A stretch of DNA of 64,000 nucleotides from Catenulispora acidiphila DSM 44928 (lineage in GTDB: Bacteria; Actinomycetota; Actinomycetes; Streptomycetales; Catenulisporaceae), in the NCBI RefSeq assembly GCF_000024025.1, contig NC_013131.1:2418001-2482000 (forward strand), read 5' to 3'. Under the pieces are notes generated by a model, which worked only from the letters and a program-made list of their open reading frames with translations, had not been told where the DNA came from and did not search any database. This document shows, one piece after another, positions 39,875-47,974 of the stretch; the first letter of the stretch is position 1; every line of letters begins with the position of its first letter. The translations under genes were made by a program, and so were the position numbers.

Positions 39875-41785
39875 TTAACGGCTGTATACGGCCACGAAGT
39901 CGCGTTCCTCGGTGGAGAAGTACCGCTGTCCGGTCCTGGCGAAGTCCAACAGCTTCGTCGACACCGGACTCGCAGGGTCCTTGCTCCCGTCGTAGGTCAT
40001 GTAGGACACCCACTCCTGGTTGATGTCCAGCTCCATCCCGCGCACCGCGCCGGCCCGCTGCAACAGCTCGGCCAGGGTTCGCACGGACAGCGCCGGGCCC
40101 ATCGCGTAGACCAGGTTGCCGTCGGCGGTGACGCCGATGCCGGAGCGCCAGACGAAGTAGGCGTTCTTGACCGTCACGCCCCACAGCTTCTTGTCGTCGC
40201 TGTCCACGCTCGGGTTGACCTGTCCGTTGTCCACCAGCAGCTGCAGGTTCTGCCGGACGCCGACCACGTTCGGCGCCATCTGCAGGCCCGGACCCGAATT
40301 CCAGGACCCGACGTTCATCGTGCCGTCCTTGTAGAACACCTCCGAGGCCTGGCCCGGCACCAGCGTGCCGTAGGTCTTGCCGTTGAGGTAGAAACCGCCG
40401 TGCGCGTCGTTCGGGTTCAGCAGGAACGCGCCGTTCCAGGTCGCGATCAGGTTCTTGAACTGGTCGCCGGACAGGTGGTCGGTCTGGTTGTAGCCGGCCG
40501 TGCCGGGCTGCTGGGAGCCGGGGTGCAGCACGAAGCTGGCGTGCTTCTGATCCATCCACGCCACCGCCGACAGGTACTCCAGGTGCTGGGGGTCCGAGCG
40601 CAGCTTCGCGGTCTGGATCACCGGGACGCCGTTCACCACGACCGCCGGGGACCAGGTGCCCTCCCCGGGCGCCGGGTTCGGCACGAACGGCTTCATCGGG
40701 GTCAGCAGCTTCTGGGTCGGCGCCAGCGTCGGCGTCGCCGACGGCGGCGCGATGTCGGCCAGCTGCTGCGGGGACAGGGTGCCGCCGGTCTTGGGCTTGT
40801 TGTCCTGGTACTGCTGGTTCTCCATCCAGGTCACGGCCCAGCCCATGGCGTGCCCGCGGGCCCATTCGGCGACCCGGGCCTGGTTGCTCATGTTGCCCGG
40901 GGCGCTGAGCGCGCCGTAGAGCGAGTAGCTGGTGAGGAAGACGAGTACGGCCAGCAACGTGGAGAAGGTCCGGAAGGCTATCTTGCGGCGGCGGCGCTGG
41001 CGCGGGGTCAGCCGGTCCTTGCGGCGCGAGCCCGCGCGCCGGTGGCCGCGGCCGCCCTGCTCAACGGACTCCAGCAGGTCGTCGGCCGGATCGGCGTCCT
41101 CGCCGTAGCCGTCGTGGAAGGCCGAGGAGTATTCGTCCTCGTCTATCGCGCCGGGGGAGTAGCCGCTCTCTCGTCCGCGCGGGCCGGGGACGCCGGCCGG
41201 GCGCAGATCCTCAGGGTTTTGAGGGACTCTGCGACGAGTCCCGCGCGGAACGTGGGTCTCGTCCAGCGAGCGTATGTCCTGGGTCGCGCGGTCCACGCGC
41301 TGGAAGCTCGGGCTCTGCTGAAAGCTCGGGCTCTGCTGGTAGCTGGGATTCTGCTGCTGTCCCCGGCCTTGCTGCTGGCTCGGATGCGGTTGGAAGCTCG
41401 GGCTCTGCTGATAGCTCGGCGCCTGCTGCGGATAGCCTGCCTGCCGATGCGCCGCAGGCTGCTGGTAACCCGGCTGCGGGTAGCCGTTCTGCGGGCGGTC
41501 CGGCCGCGGCTGGTGGCTCGGGTCGCGCGGATCGCGCGGGTCGCGCTGTTGCGCGGCGCGCGGATCACGGCCCTGCGGGCGCGGCGGGTATTGGGGAGCC
41601 TGGGGGTCGGAGTACTCGTCCCACGGAGTCCGGGGCTCCGCCGCGGGTCCCTGACGGGGGTCCTGTGGAGGCCGGGGGCGTGGTACGTCACGGCTGCGGG
41701 GCGGTCCCTGCGGCCGGTCCGGCCGCGGAGGTACCCCGCGTCCCGGATAGCCGTCTCCGGTCCTTCCCGTCGGTGCCGGTGTCAT
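39875..41785 (-). CDS. Phosphodiester glycosidase (NAGPA-like) membrane-anchored protein
   Basis: Protein of 636 residues. A long cytoplasmic Pro/Gln/Arg-rich N-terminus (1-270) with repeats of QQSPSFQ is followed by a basic stretch (RRRRKIAFR), one transmembrane helix (about 282-302) and an extracytoplasmic NAGPA-type domain (ATWNGAFLLN, GGFYLNGKTYG, RGMELDINQEWVSY). NAGPA-fold enzymes remove sugars linked through phosphodiesters and occur on bacterial cell surfaces. The frame is open far upstream into the GlxA-type gene, but ATG 41785 has GAGAGGATCG before it and avoids the overlap. Confidence 0.85.
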   Translation of the reverse strand: MTPAPTGRTGDGYPGRGVPPRPDRPQGPPRSRDVPRPRPPQDPRQGPAAEPRTPWDEYSDPQAPQYPPRPQGRDPRAAQQRDPRDPRDPSHQPRPDRPQNGYPQPGYQQPAAHRQAGYPQQAPSYQQSPSFQPHPSQQQGRGQQQNPSYQQSPSFQQSPSFQRVDRATQDIRSLDETHVPRGTRRRVPQNPEDLRPAGVPGPRGRESGYSPGAIDEDEYSSAFHDGYGEDADPADDLLESVEQGGRGHRRAGSRRKDRLTPRQRRRRKIAFRTFSTLLAVLVFLTSYSLYGALSAPGNMSNQARVAEWARGHAMGWAVTWMENQQYQDNKPKTGGTLSPQQLADIAPPSATPTLAPTQKLLTPMKPFVPNPAPGEGTWSPAVVVNGVPVIQTAKLRSDPQHLEYLSAVAWMDQKHASFVLHPGSQQPGTAGYNQTDHLSGDQFKNLIATWNGAFLLNPNDAHGGFYLNGKTYGTLVPGQASEVFYKDGTMNVGSWNSGPGLQMAPNVVGVRQNLQLLVDNGQVNPSVDSDDKKLWGVTVKNAYFVWRSGIGVTADGNLVYAMGPALSVRTLAELLQRAGAVRGMELDINQEWVSYMTYDGSKDPASPVSTKLLDFARTGQRYFSTEERDFVAVYSR

Positions 41786-41877
41786 CCACGATCCTCTCAG
41801 TCCGGTCCCCGATCCAGCCTCAGAGTATGGCCATTCGTTGATGGGTACCGCCAGCTTGCAAACTTTCCTGCTGGTTC

Positions 41878-42840
41878 TCAGACGTCTATGCGGGGGCTCG
41901 TGGTTGCGCCGTGAGAGGGCGCAAAGGGCGTGTCCTCCATCACGCGCGAGCGCAGCCGGCGCAGCATGCGGGCGTCGGCGAAACCGACCGCGTGCGCCGC
42001 GGCCTCGACCGTCGCGCCGTGCCCGATCAGGTGCTCGGCGCGTTCCAGGCGCAGGGTTTGCTGGTAGCGCAGCGGGGTCATCCCGGTGCTCTCGACGAAC
42101 TGCCGGGTCAGGGTGCGCTCGCTGACACCGCCGGCGCGCGCGAGGTCGGTGAGCCGCAGCGGCTCGGCGTAGTTCGCGTCGATCCGGTCCTGCGCGCGGT
42201 GCACGGCGTCGCGCAGATGCCAGCGGTGCCGCAGCATCGCACTGTCCTGAGATTCCTCGCCCGAGCGGCGCGCGTAGACCACCATGTCGCGGGCGACCCG
42301 GGCGGCGGCCGCCGGGCCGTGGCGCTCGGCGACCAGGTGCAGCGCCAGGTCGATCCCGCTGGCGATGCCGGCCGAGGTCACCACCCGGCCGTCGGCGACG
42401 TAGACCACGTCGCGCTCGACCCGGGCCCGGGGATAGCGCGCGGCGAGTTCGTCCCGCAGATCGTGGTGGGTGGTGCAGCGCCGGCCGTCCAGCAGCCCGG
42501 CCTGGCCCAGCACGTCGGCGCCGGAGCAGACGCTGGCCACGGTGCCGCCGGCGGCGTGGTGCGCGACCAGCCGGGCCAGCAAGCCCCGGCCGGGGCGCGG
42601 ACCGCCCTTGAGCGTCGGCGAGCGCCAGCCCGGGACCATGACCAGATCCTCCGGGCCGGCGCCGGGCCACGCGGTCTCCGCGCGCAGCCGGACGCCCTGC
42701 GCGCTGACGATGTCCTCCTGCTCGGCGCAGTACCGCAGCTCGTACGGGAACCCGAGATCGTCGGCGGTGGAGAACACCTGGGCCGGACCGGAGAGGTCCA
42801 GCAGGTGCAGGCGCGGGATGAGCAGGAAGACGACCCTCAC
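41878..42840 (-). CDS. GlxA-family regulator (DJ-1/PfpI domain plus AraC HTH)
   Basis: Protein of 320 residues. The N-terminal class I glutamine amidotransferase-like domain (about 1-180) has SVCSGADVLGQAGLL with a Cys at the nucleophile elbow. The C-terminal AraC-type double helix-turn-helix (about 215-310) has RLTDLARAGGVSERTLTRQF and AAAHAVGFADARML. GTG start, 7 bp after the stop of the upstream cysteine hydrolase, so the two form an operon and the regulator probably responds to a substrate or product of that hydrolase. Confidence 0.93.
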   Translation of the reverse strand: MRVVFLLIPRLHLLDLSGPAQVFSTADDLGFPYELRYCAEQEDIVSAQGVRLRAETAWPGAGPEDLVMVPGWRSPTLKGGPRPGRGLLARLVAHHAAGGTVASVCSGADVLGQAGLLDGRRCTTHHDLRDELAARYPRARVERDVVYVADGRVVTSAGIASGIDLALHLVAERHGPAAAARVARDMVVYARRSGEESQDSAMLRHRWHLRDAVHRAQDRIDANYAEPLRLTDLARAGGVSERTLTRQFVESTGMTPLRYQQTLRLERAEHLIGHGATVEAAAHAVGFADARMLRRLRSRVMEDTPFAPSHGATTSPRIDV

Positions 42841-42847
42841 AATCCGG

Positions 42848-43483
42848 TCAGCTTACCGGCTCCGGTGCCGGCTGCGGCGCCGGCTTCGAGGCGTCCGCGC
42901 CGACGACCTCGTCCACGGTCGCGATGGTCGCGAAGCGGTGCGCGAGAGCGAAGACGGTGCGCTCGACGACCGCGGCGGCGGGCAGCGTGCGCGGGTCGGC
43001 GACCAGCTCCTCGGGGGTGATGTCCGCCGGGGCGTCCGGGTGCGCGATCGGGTTGGTCGCGGTCGCGTCGACCACGAACGTCACCTGATAGCCCAGGTCG
43101 GAGCCCAGGCGCGCGGTGGTCTCGCAGCACTGCTCGGTGCGGATGCCGCAGACCGCCAGCTCGCCGACGCCGTGCTCGGTGAGCACCTGCTGCAGGTTGG
43201 TGGTGGTGAACGCGTTGTGCGAGGTCTTGCGGATCTCGGGCTCGCCGTCCTCGGGCGCGCGCAGTCCGTCCAGGTAGCGGACGTGGCCGGAGGCGGGGTC
43301 GAAGACGTCGCCGCTGCCGGGCTCCTGGTGCAGGACCCAGACGACCAGGTCGCCGTTCCCCCGGGCGTGGTCGACCAGCCGGTTGACGTCGTCGGCGATG
43401 TCGGGGTTGTCGATCAGCCGCCAGAGCGGGCGGACCCGGAAGGACTCCTGGACGTCGATGACGATGAGGGCGCGTTGTGTCAT
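42848..43483 (-). CDS. Isochorismatase-family cysteine hydrolase
   Basis: Protein of 211 residues with the catalytic triad of the family: Asp in IVIDVQESF, Lys in EIRKTSHNAF, and Cys in GIRTEQCCETTAR; the first of the two adjacent Cys aligns with the nucleophile. These enzymes cleave amides or vinyl ethers such as nicotinamide, N-carbamoyl compounds or isochorismate; specificity is open. The frame extends 35 codons upstream, but ATG 43483 matches the domain start. Cotranscribed with the GlxA-type gene. Confidence 0.9.
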   Translation of the reverse strand: MTQRALIVIDVQESFRVRPLWRLIDNPDIADDVNRLVDHARGNGDLVVWVLHQEPGSGDVFDPASGHVRYLDGLRAPEDGEPEIRKTSHNAFTTTNLQQVLTEHGVGELAVCGIRTEQCCETTARLGSDLGYQVTFVVDATATNPIAHPDAPADITPEELVADPRTLPAAAVVERTVFALAHRFATIATVDEVVGADASKPAPQPAPEPVS

Positions 43484-43687
43484 GTCTTCATGATCGCGCT
43501 CCGGCGCGCCTCCCGGCAGGCCCGTTCCGGCCGCGATGCGGAACGATCCGGTCAGTGCCGCGCGGGCTCGCAGCAGGCAGATCATCATCTGCGGCTCAAC
43601 AGAGGTTCATCGTGAAGACGCTTTCAAGGTCTTGATTACGCCCGACTATGTCCGTATTTCAGGGGATTCCGAGATGACGGTTCGATA

Positions 43688-43703
43688 ACTGGTCTATACC
43701 TGA
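43688..43703. promoter_or_regulatory. DasR-like operator 1
   Basis: ACTGGTCTATACCTGA: the core TGGTCTATACC differs by one base from the symmetric TGGTCTAGACC core of the DasR-responsive element. The upstream half-site is perfect. It lies 139 bp before the binding-protein start. Confidence 0.6.
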
Positions 43704-43709
43704 GGACTC

Positions 43710-43725
43710 TCTGGTCTATACCGCC
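43710..43725. promoter_or_regulatory. DasR-like operator 2
   Basis: TCTGGTCTATACCGCC repeats the same 12-bp core CTGGTCTATACC exactly 22 bp after the first copy (two helical turns), so two GntR-type dimers could bind the same DNA face. Confidence 0.6.
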
Positions 43726-43841
43726 GGGCCAAACCTGATTAGCGTGTCCCAGCGTCACGACTGATCGACGTCACGACTAGATCGACCTGTAGATCGACCT
43801 GAATTCCCCAACCCTCACCCTTCCTACAAAGGTGGACCCAG

Positions 43842-45128
43842 GTGAAGCGTCTCGCCCTCCTCGCCGCGACCGGTCTGGCCGCGTCTCTCGCCCTGTCGGC
43901 GTGCTCCTCGAGCAAGTCCTCGGGCGGCTCGTCGACGTCCGACAGCTCCTCCAAGCCGGTGACCATCACGCTGCTCGCCCCGAACTACGGCAGCACCGAC
44001 AAGGACGACACCAAGCTGTACTGGCAGAAGATCATCAACGACTTCCAGGCCAAGTACCCCAACGTCAAGGTCAACCTGGAGATGGCGACCTGGGACAACC
44101 TGGCCACCAAGCTGACCACGGCGCTGCAGAACAACGACGCGCCGGACCTGTTCGAGGGCGGCGGCTACGCCGACGTCGCGGCGCAGGGCCTGCTGTACAA
44201 GGCCTCGGACATCGTCTCCCCGCAGACCGTGTCCAACCTGATCCCGCACGTGGCGCAGCTGGGGCAGACCAAGGGCTCCGACGGCCAGTCGGCCCAGTAC
44301 GGCATCCCGTTCACCACCTCCACCCGCGCGTTCTTCTACAACACCACGCTGTTCCAGCAGGCCGGCATCACCTCCGCGCCGCAGACCTGGGCCGACGTGG
44401 CGGCGGACGCCGCGAAGATCAAGGCGCTGGGCAAGACCGGCTACGGCCTCCCGCTGGGCTCGGAGGAGGCGCAGGCCGAGACCTACCTGTGGACCCTGGG
44501 CAACGGCGGCGGCTACAAGGACGCCTCGGGCAAGTGGGCGATCGACTCCCCGGCGAACGTGCAGACCTTCCAGTGGCTGACCGACAACCTGGTCAAGCCC
44601 GGTCTGACCGAGGCCGACCCGGGCACCAAGGACCGCACCGACCTGTGGAAGGACTTCGCGGCCGGCAACATCGGCATGCTCAACGGCTCCCCGGCGCTGG
44701 TCCCGATCCTGAAGGCCGGCAGCATCGGCGACAACTGGAAGTCCGCGGCGATCCCCGGCAAGTCCGGCGCGCTGACCTCCCCGCTGGGCGTCGCGGACTT
44801 CATCGAGGCCTTCAACACCCACTCCGACCACAAGGCCGCGATCGGCGAGTTCCTGAACTTCGCGCTGCAGAAGCAGTACCAGGAGCAGTTCGACAACGAG
44901 TACGACCTGCTGCCGGCCACCCAGGACGCGGCCACGGACCTGTCGGGCTCCAACCCGACCCTGAAGCCGTTCATCGACGCGCTGCCCTCGGCCGCCTGGT
45001 ACCCGAGCTCGGACCCGAACTGGGACCCGGCCTCGCAGAAGGTCAAGGACATCGTGGGCAAGGCCGTGAGCTCGGACCCGAAGGGCGTCCTGGACCAGAT
45101 CCAGGCCGTCGCGACAGCCAGCAACTAA
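43842..45128 (+). CDS. Sugar ABC transporter substrate-binding lipoprotein (DasA/NgcE-like context)
   Basis: Lipoprotein of 428 residues. The lipobox LALSAC (Cys21) is followed by a Ser-rich linker and a family 1 solute-binding domain (LYWQKIINDFQAKYPNVKVN, DLFEGGGYADVA, TRAFFYNTTLFQQAGI). GTG start with AAAGGTGG 8 bp upstream. Two DasR-like boxes upstream suggest an aminosugar such as N-acetylglucosamine or chitobiose as substrate (inference). Two permease genes follow; no ATPase gene is present, so a shared MsiK-type ATPase encoded elsewhere is expected. Confidence 0.92.
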   Translation: MKRLALLAATGLAASLALSACSSSKSSGGSSTSDSSSKPVTITLLAPNYGSTDKDDTKLYWQKIINDFQAKYPNVKVNLEMATWDNLATKLTTALQNNDAPDLFEGGGYADVAAQGLLYKASDIVSPQTVSNLIPHVAQLGQTKGSDGQSAQYGIPFTTSTRAFFYNTTLFQQAGITSAPQTWADVAADAAKIKALGKTGYGLPLGSEEAQAETYLWTLGNGGGYKDASGKWAIDSPANVQTFQWLTDNLVKPGLTEADPGTKDRTDLWKDFAAGNIGMLNGSPALVPILKAGSIGDNWKSAAIPGKSGALTSPLGVADFIEAFNTHSDHKAAIGEFLNFALQKQYQEQFDNEYDLLPATQDAATDLSGSNPTLKPFIDALPSAAWYPSSDPNWDPASQKVKDIVGKAVSSDPKGVLDQIQAVATASN

Positions 45129-45150
45129 GGCAGTACGGGACGTCCCAGCG

Positions 45151-46089
45151 ATGACGACGCACACAGAGCGGGGCCGGCTCGGCCGGTCCCGCCCCGCCCG
45201 GTCCAGGTCGGTCTTCTCCGGCCTGGCCCCGCTGGCCTGGATCGGCCCGGCGATCGCGCTGATCGCCTTCGCCGTGCTGTGGCCGGTGGTGAAGATGGTC
45301 CAGTCCTCGACCACCCACTGGTCGCGCTACGGCGTGAACCTGGGGTCGAACGGCACGGACAACTACAACAAGCTGTTCAAGGAGCAGGATCTGTCCGGTG
45401 TGCTGGAGCGCACCGGGATCTGGGTGGTGGTGGTCGTCACCCTCACGATGGTCATCTCGCTGGGCGTCGCGCAGCTGTTCAACCAGAAGTTCCCGGGGCG
45501 CACCGTCGCCCGCTGGGCGCTGATCGCGCCCTGGGCCGCCTCGGTGATGATGACCTCGATCATCTTCAAGTGGATGCTGTACCCCGGCTACGGGTTCATC
45601 AACATCATCCTGAACGACCTGGGCCTGGTGGACCGCAACAGTCCCACCGCGGACTGGCTGGGGCACTCCGGCTCCGGGTTCATCTGGGAGATGGCGGTCG
45701 CGATCTTCGTCTCGATCCCGTTCACCAGCTACACGGTGATCGCCGGCCTGCAGACCGTCCCGGCCGAGGTCTACGAGGCCGCGCGGGTCGACGGCGCGTC
45801 CAAGGTGCGCACGTACTTCTCCATCACGCTGCCCCTGCTGCGCCCGGCGCTGCTGGTGGCCACGGTCATCAACGTGATGAACGTGTTCAACAGCTTCCCG
45901 ATCATCTGGGAGATGACCCACGGCGGACCGGGGTACGACACCTCGACCACCACGGTCTTCATGTGGATCCTCAAGCGCCAGAACATCGGGGAGTCCGCCG
46001 CCTTGTCGGTGGTGAACTTCGCGCTCGTGATCGTGATCGTCTTCGCCTTCCTGAAGGTGAGCAAGTGGAACAGTGAGGGCGAGGCATGA
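45151..46089 (+). CDS. Sugar ABC permease (MalF type)
   Basis: Protein of 312 residues with six helices and the EAA loop EVYEAARVDGASKVRTYFSI. It has the usual short loop between TM3 and TM4, unlike the 20702-22138 permease. It starts 22 bp after the binding-protein stop; its stop overlaps the next start (ATGA). Confidence 0.93.
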   Translation: MTTHTERGRLGRSRPARSRSVFSGLAPLAWIGPAIALIAFAVLWPVVKMVQSSTTHWSRYGVNLGSNGTDNYNKLFKEQDLSGVLERTGIWVVVVVTLTMVISLGVAQLFNQKFPGRTVARWALIAPWAASVMMTSIIFKWMLYPGYGFINIILNDLGLVDRNSPTADWLGHSGSGFIWEMAVAIFVSIPFTSYTVIAGLQTVPAEVYEAARVDGASKVRTYFSITLPLLRPALLVATVINVMNVFNSFPIIWEMTHGGPGYDTSTTTVFMWILKRQNIGESAALSVVNFALVIVIVFAFLKVSKWNSEGEA

Positions 46090-46979
46090 CAGCCGTGACG
46101 ACCTCCAACCCGACCGCGGCCCGGGACCGGGTGCCCTCGGCGCCCAAGCGCTCGCGCGGCCTGCCCTCGGTGAAGAAGATCGCGCTGATCGGCGGCGCCT
46201 ATCTGATAGCGCTGATCTTCATCACCCCCTACCTGGAGATGTTCCTGACCGCCCTGCGGCCGGTGAACGAGACCTCCGACCCGACGATCATCCCGAAGCA
46301 CCTGCAGTGGTCGAACTTCACCTCGGTGTTCTCCGGCTCCTCCAGCTTCGGCACCAACATGCGCATCACCCTGGAGGTCGCCTGCGGCGCCACCCTCCTG
46401 GTGCTCCTGGTGGCCCTCCCGGCGGCGTACTACACGGCCCGCAAGAAGTTCCGCGGCCGCAAGGCCTTCCTGCTGCTGGTCCTGGTCACCCAGATGTTCC
46501 AGCCCACCGCCATGGTCGTCGGCATCTACGGCGAAATGCGCGACCTGGGCGGCATCAACTCGGTCTGGGCCCTGGTCATCGTGGACGCCGGCTTCAACCT
46601 GGCCTTCGCGGTATGGATCCTGTCGGCCTACTTCGCCGCCATCCCGGTCGAGCTGGAGCAGGCAGCCATGATCGACGGAGCATCCCGCTTCGGGGCATTC
46701 CGCCGCGTCACCATCCCCCTGGCCATGCCCGGCATCGTCACCGCCCTGATCTTCACCTTCATCGCCGCCTGGAACGAATTCATCGTGGCCCTGACCCTGA
46801 CGACCAGCCCGGACAAAGCACCCCTGTCCGTAGCGGTGGACAACTACATAGGCCAATACACCGTCGACTACGGCCACCTGTTCGCCAGCACAGTGATCGC
46901 CACCATCCCGGTGATCGTCCTGTTCGGCCTGATCGAACGCAAGGTCGTCGACGGCCTGACAGCAGGCTCGATCAAGTAG
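46086..46979 (+). CDS. Sugar ABC permease (MalG type)
   Basis: Protein of 297 residues with six helices. The EAA loop is ELEQAAMIDGASRFGAFRRV and the C-terminus is VDGLTAGSIK, standard for MalG-like permeases. ATG overlaps the preceding stop by 4 bp. Last gene of the importer operon; a strong stem-loop lies 37 bp downstream. Confidence 0.93.
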   Translation: MTAVTTSNPTAARDRVPSAPKRSRGLPSVKKIALIGGAYLIALIFITPYLEMFLTALRPVNETSDPTIIPKHLQWSNFTSVFSGSSSFGTNMRITLEVACGATLLVLLVALPAAYYTARKKFRGRKAFLLLVLVTQMFQPTAMVVGIYGEMRDLGGINSVWALVIVDAGFNLAFAVWILSAYFAAIPVELEQAAMIDGASRFGAFRRVTIPLAMPGIVTALIFTFIAAWNEFIVALTLTTSPDKAPLSVAVDNYIGQYTVDYGHLFASTVIATIPVIVLFGLIERKVVDGLTAGSIK

Positions 46980-47016
46980 CACCCGCCCCACCCCCCGCGG
47001 TCCCCAGCCGCGACCC

Positions 47017-47056
47017 AGAGCCCGCCGACGCGTCCTGAGCTGCGTCGACGGGCTCT
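47017..47056 (+). terminator. Stem-loop after sugar importer operon
   Basis: A 15-bp stem with one mismatch: AGAGCCCGCCGACGC at 47017-47031 pairs with 47042-47056 around a 10-nt loop. No T-tract. It is placed 37 bp after the last permease stop. Confidence 0.75.
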
Positions 47057-47205
47057 CTGGCGCGCGGCGGGAATCGGCGGCGGCTGTCGCAGCCTTCTTG
47101 CCGCGCTGACGGCTCGCAACGCGATCGGCTTGCCCGAAGCTGTGGCGCACTGGCGCACTGGTGCACTGGCGTGCCGGGGCGTGGCGATGTGTTCTGGGAG
47201 CTGGT

Positions 47206-47520
47206 GCTCTTACTCTGGCGGCGCGCAAAAGCAGCGCCATCGGTGGCCGAGGTGCGCTGGCGAATCGCGAAACGGGAAGCTGGTGCTGCTGCCCTGATGG
47301 CTCGCGACACCATCGGCGTGCTAGCGGCCGGAGCCTGTTGGCGTACCGAGCCCGTGGTGCGTTGCGGCAAGTCGATGCTCTTGCTCTCGCGGCGCGTAAA
47401 GCCAGCGCCATCGGTGGCCGCCCTGATGGCTCGTACACCATCGGCGTGCGAGACATGGAGGGCTGGCGTACTGAGGCGGTAGTGCGCTCGGGAAGCCGAT
47501 GCTCTTGCTCCGGCGGCGCT
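47206..47520. repeat. Composite degenerate repeats
   Basis: A 43-bp element ending CAGCGCCATCGGTGGCC occurs at 47206-47248 and 47377-47419 (about 85 percent alike), with a partial third copy from 47501. A second element, GCCCTGATGGCTCG to CACCATCGGCGTGC, occurs at 47291-47321 and 47420-47449. Units are shuffled, not simply tandem. Confidence 0.75.
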
Positions 47521-47879
47521 GCGGTGTGCGTGTCCAGCTGGTGTCGTCAGCGGTTCAGGTGCGTCGAGGCGCTCGCGAAGTCGGGCTACTTCTCGCTGTT
47601 CGCCGCCCTCGCGCTGGAGAACCCGCGGTGGCCTGCGGGTGCTGATACCGCAGACCACCGGGGGTCGGAACCGGTTCCCGACAGGCCGGGGGGCAACCTG
47701 TCGGGAGCCTGCTACCAGGAGGCAGGCTCGGCGGCGGCGCGCTCGCGGAGGGCAGGAACGCGGGCTACGCCGGGGCCGGGCCGCTTACTAGATGTATCGG
47801 CATGTGCGGCGGGGAACTTTAGGGTTCTGCTTCACTATTTTTTGCGGGTCGCGCACGGTATCAGCTTGTTGATGAAAAT

Positions 47880-47923
47880 GGCGGGTGCGCCGCGCCGTAT
47901 CAGCGCACGCACCCGCCGTTTTT
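47880..47923. terminator. Rho-independent-like terminator, probably bidirectional
   Basis: GGCGGGTGCG at 47880-47889 pairs with 47908-47917 and is followed by GTTTTT; AAAA precedes the left arm, giving a T-run on the minus strand as well. It ends the desaturase transcript coming from the right and any read-through from the left. Confidence 0.75.
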
Positions 47924-47974
47924 CGTTCAGTCCGTCGGCGTCAGGGCGCCGGCGGCAAAGCTGCCACCAGCCGT

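Larger units (their letters stand above)
43484..43841. other. 358-bp divergent intergenic region
   Basis: Lies between the cysteine hydrolase (minus) and sugar-binding protein (plus). It is AT-richer than its surroundings from about 43590 on and holds the two DasR-like boxes (43688-43703 and 43710-43725). AAAGGTGG near 43830 is the ribosome site of the binding protein. No gene is seen. Confidence 0.7.
46980..47974. other. 995-bp repeat-rich noncoding region
   Basis: Between the importer operon and the convergent desaturase gene. It holds terminators at 47017-47056 and 47880-47923, GCGCACTG-type repeats near 47146-47170, and composite degenerate repeats at 47206-47520. Frames on both strands shift or lack family similarity. 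I see no supported gene; it may be a decayed gene or a repeat island. Confidence 0.7.

Noticed and set aside
41786-42670. N-terminal extension of the phosphodiester glycosidase to 931 residues
   Set aside because: Would overlap nearly all of the GlxA-type gene in another frame; ATG 41785 has a ribosome site and the extension is low complexity.
43842-46979. Missing ATPase as evidence of a broken importer
   Set aside because: Actinobacterial sugar importers commonly share one MsiK-type ATPase encoded elsewhere, so the absence is normal.
46980-47974. Minus-strand protein genes of 228 and 561 codons
   Set aside because: Frames run through terminators and shuffled repeats or antisense to the permeases; composition is Arg/Ala/Ser-rich with no family match.
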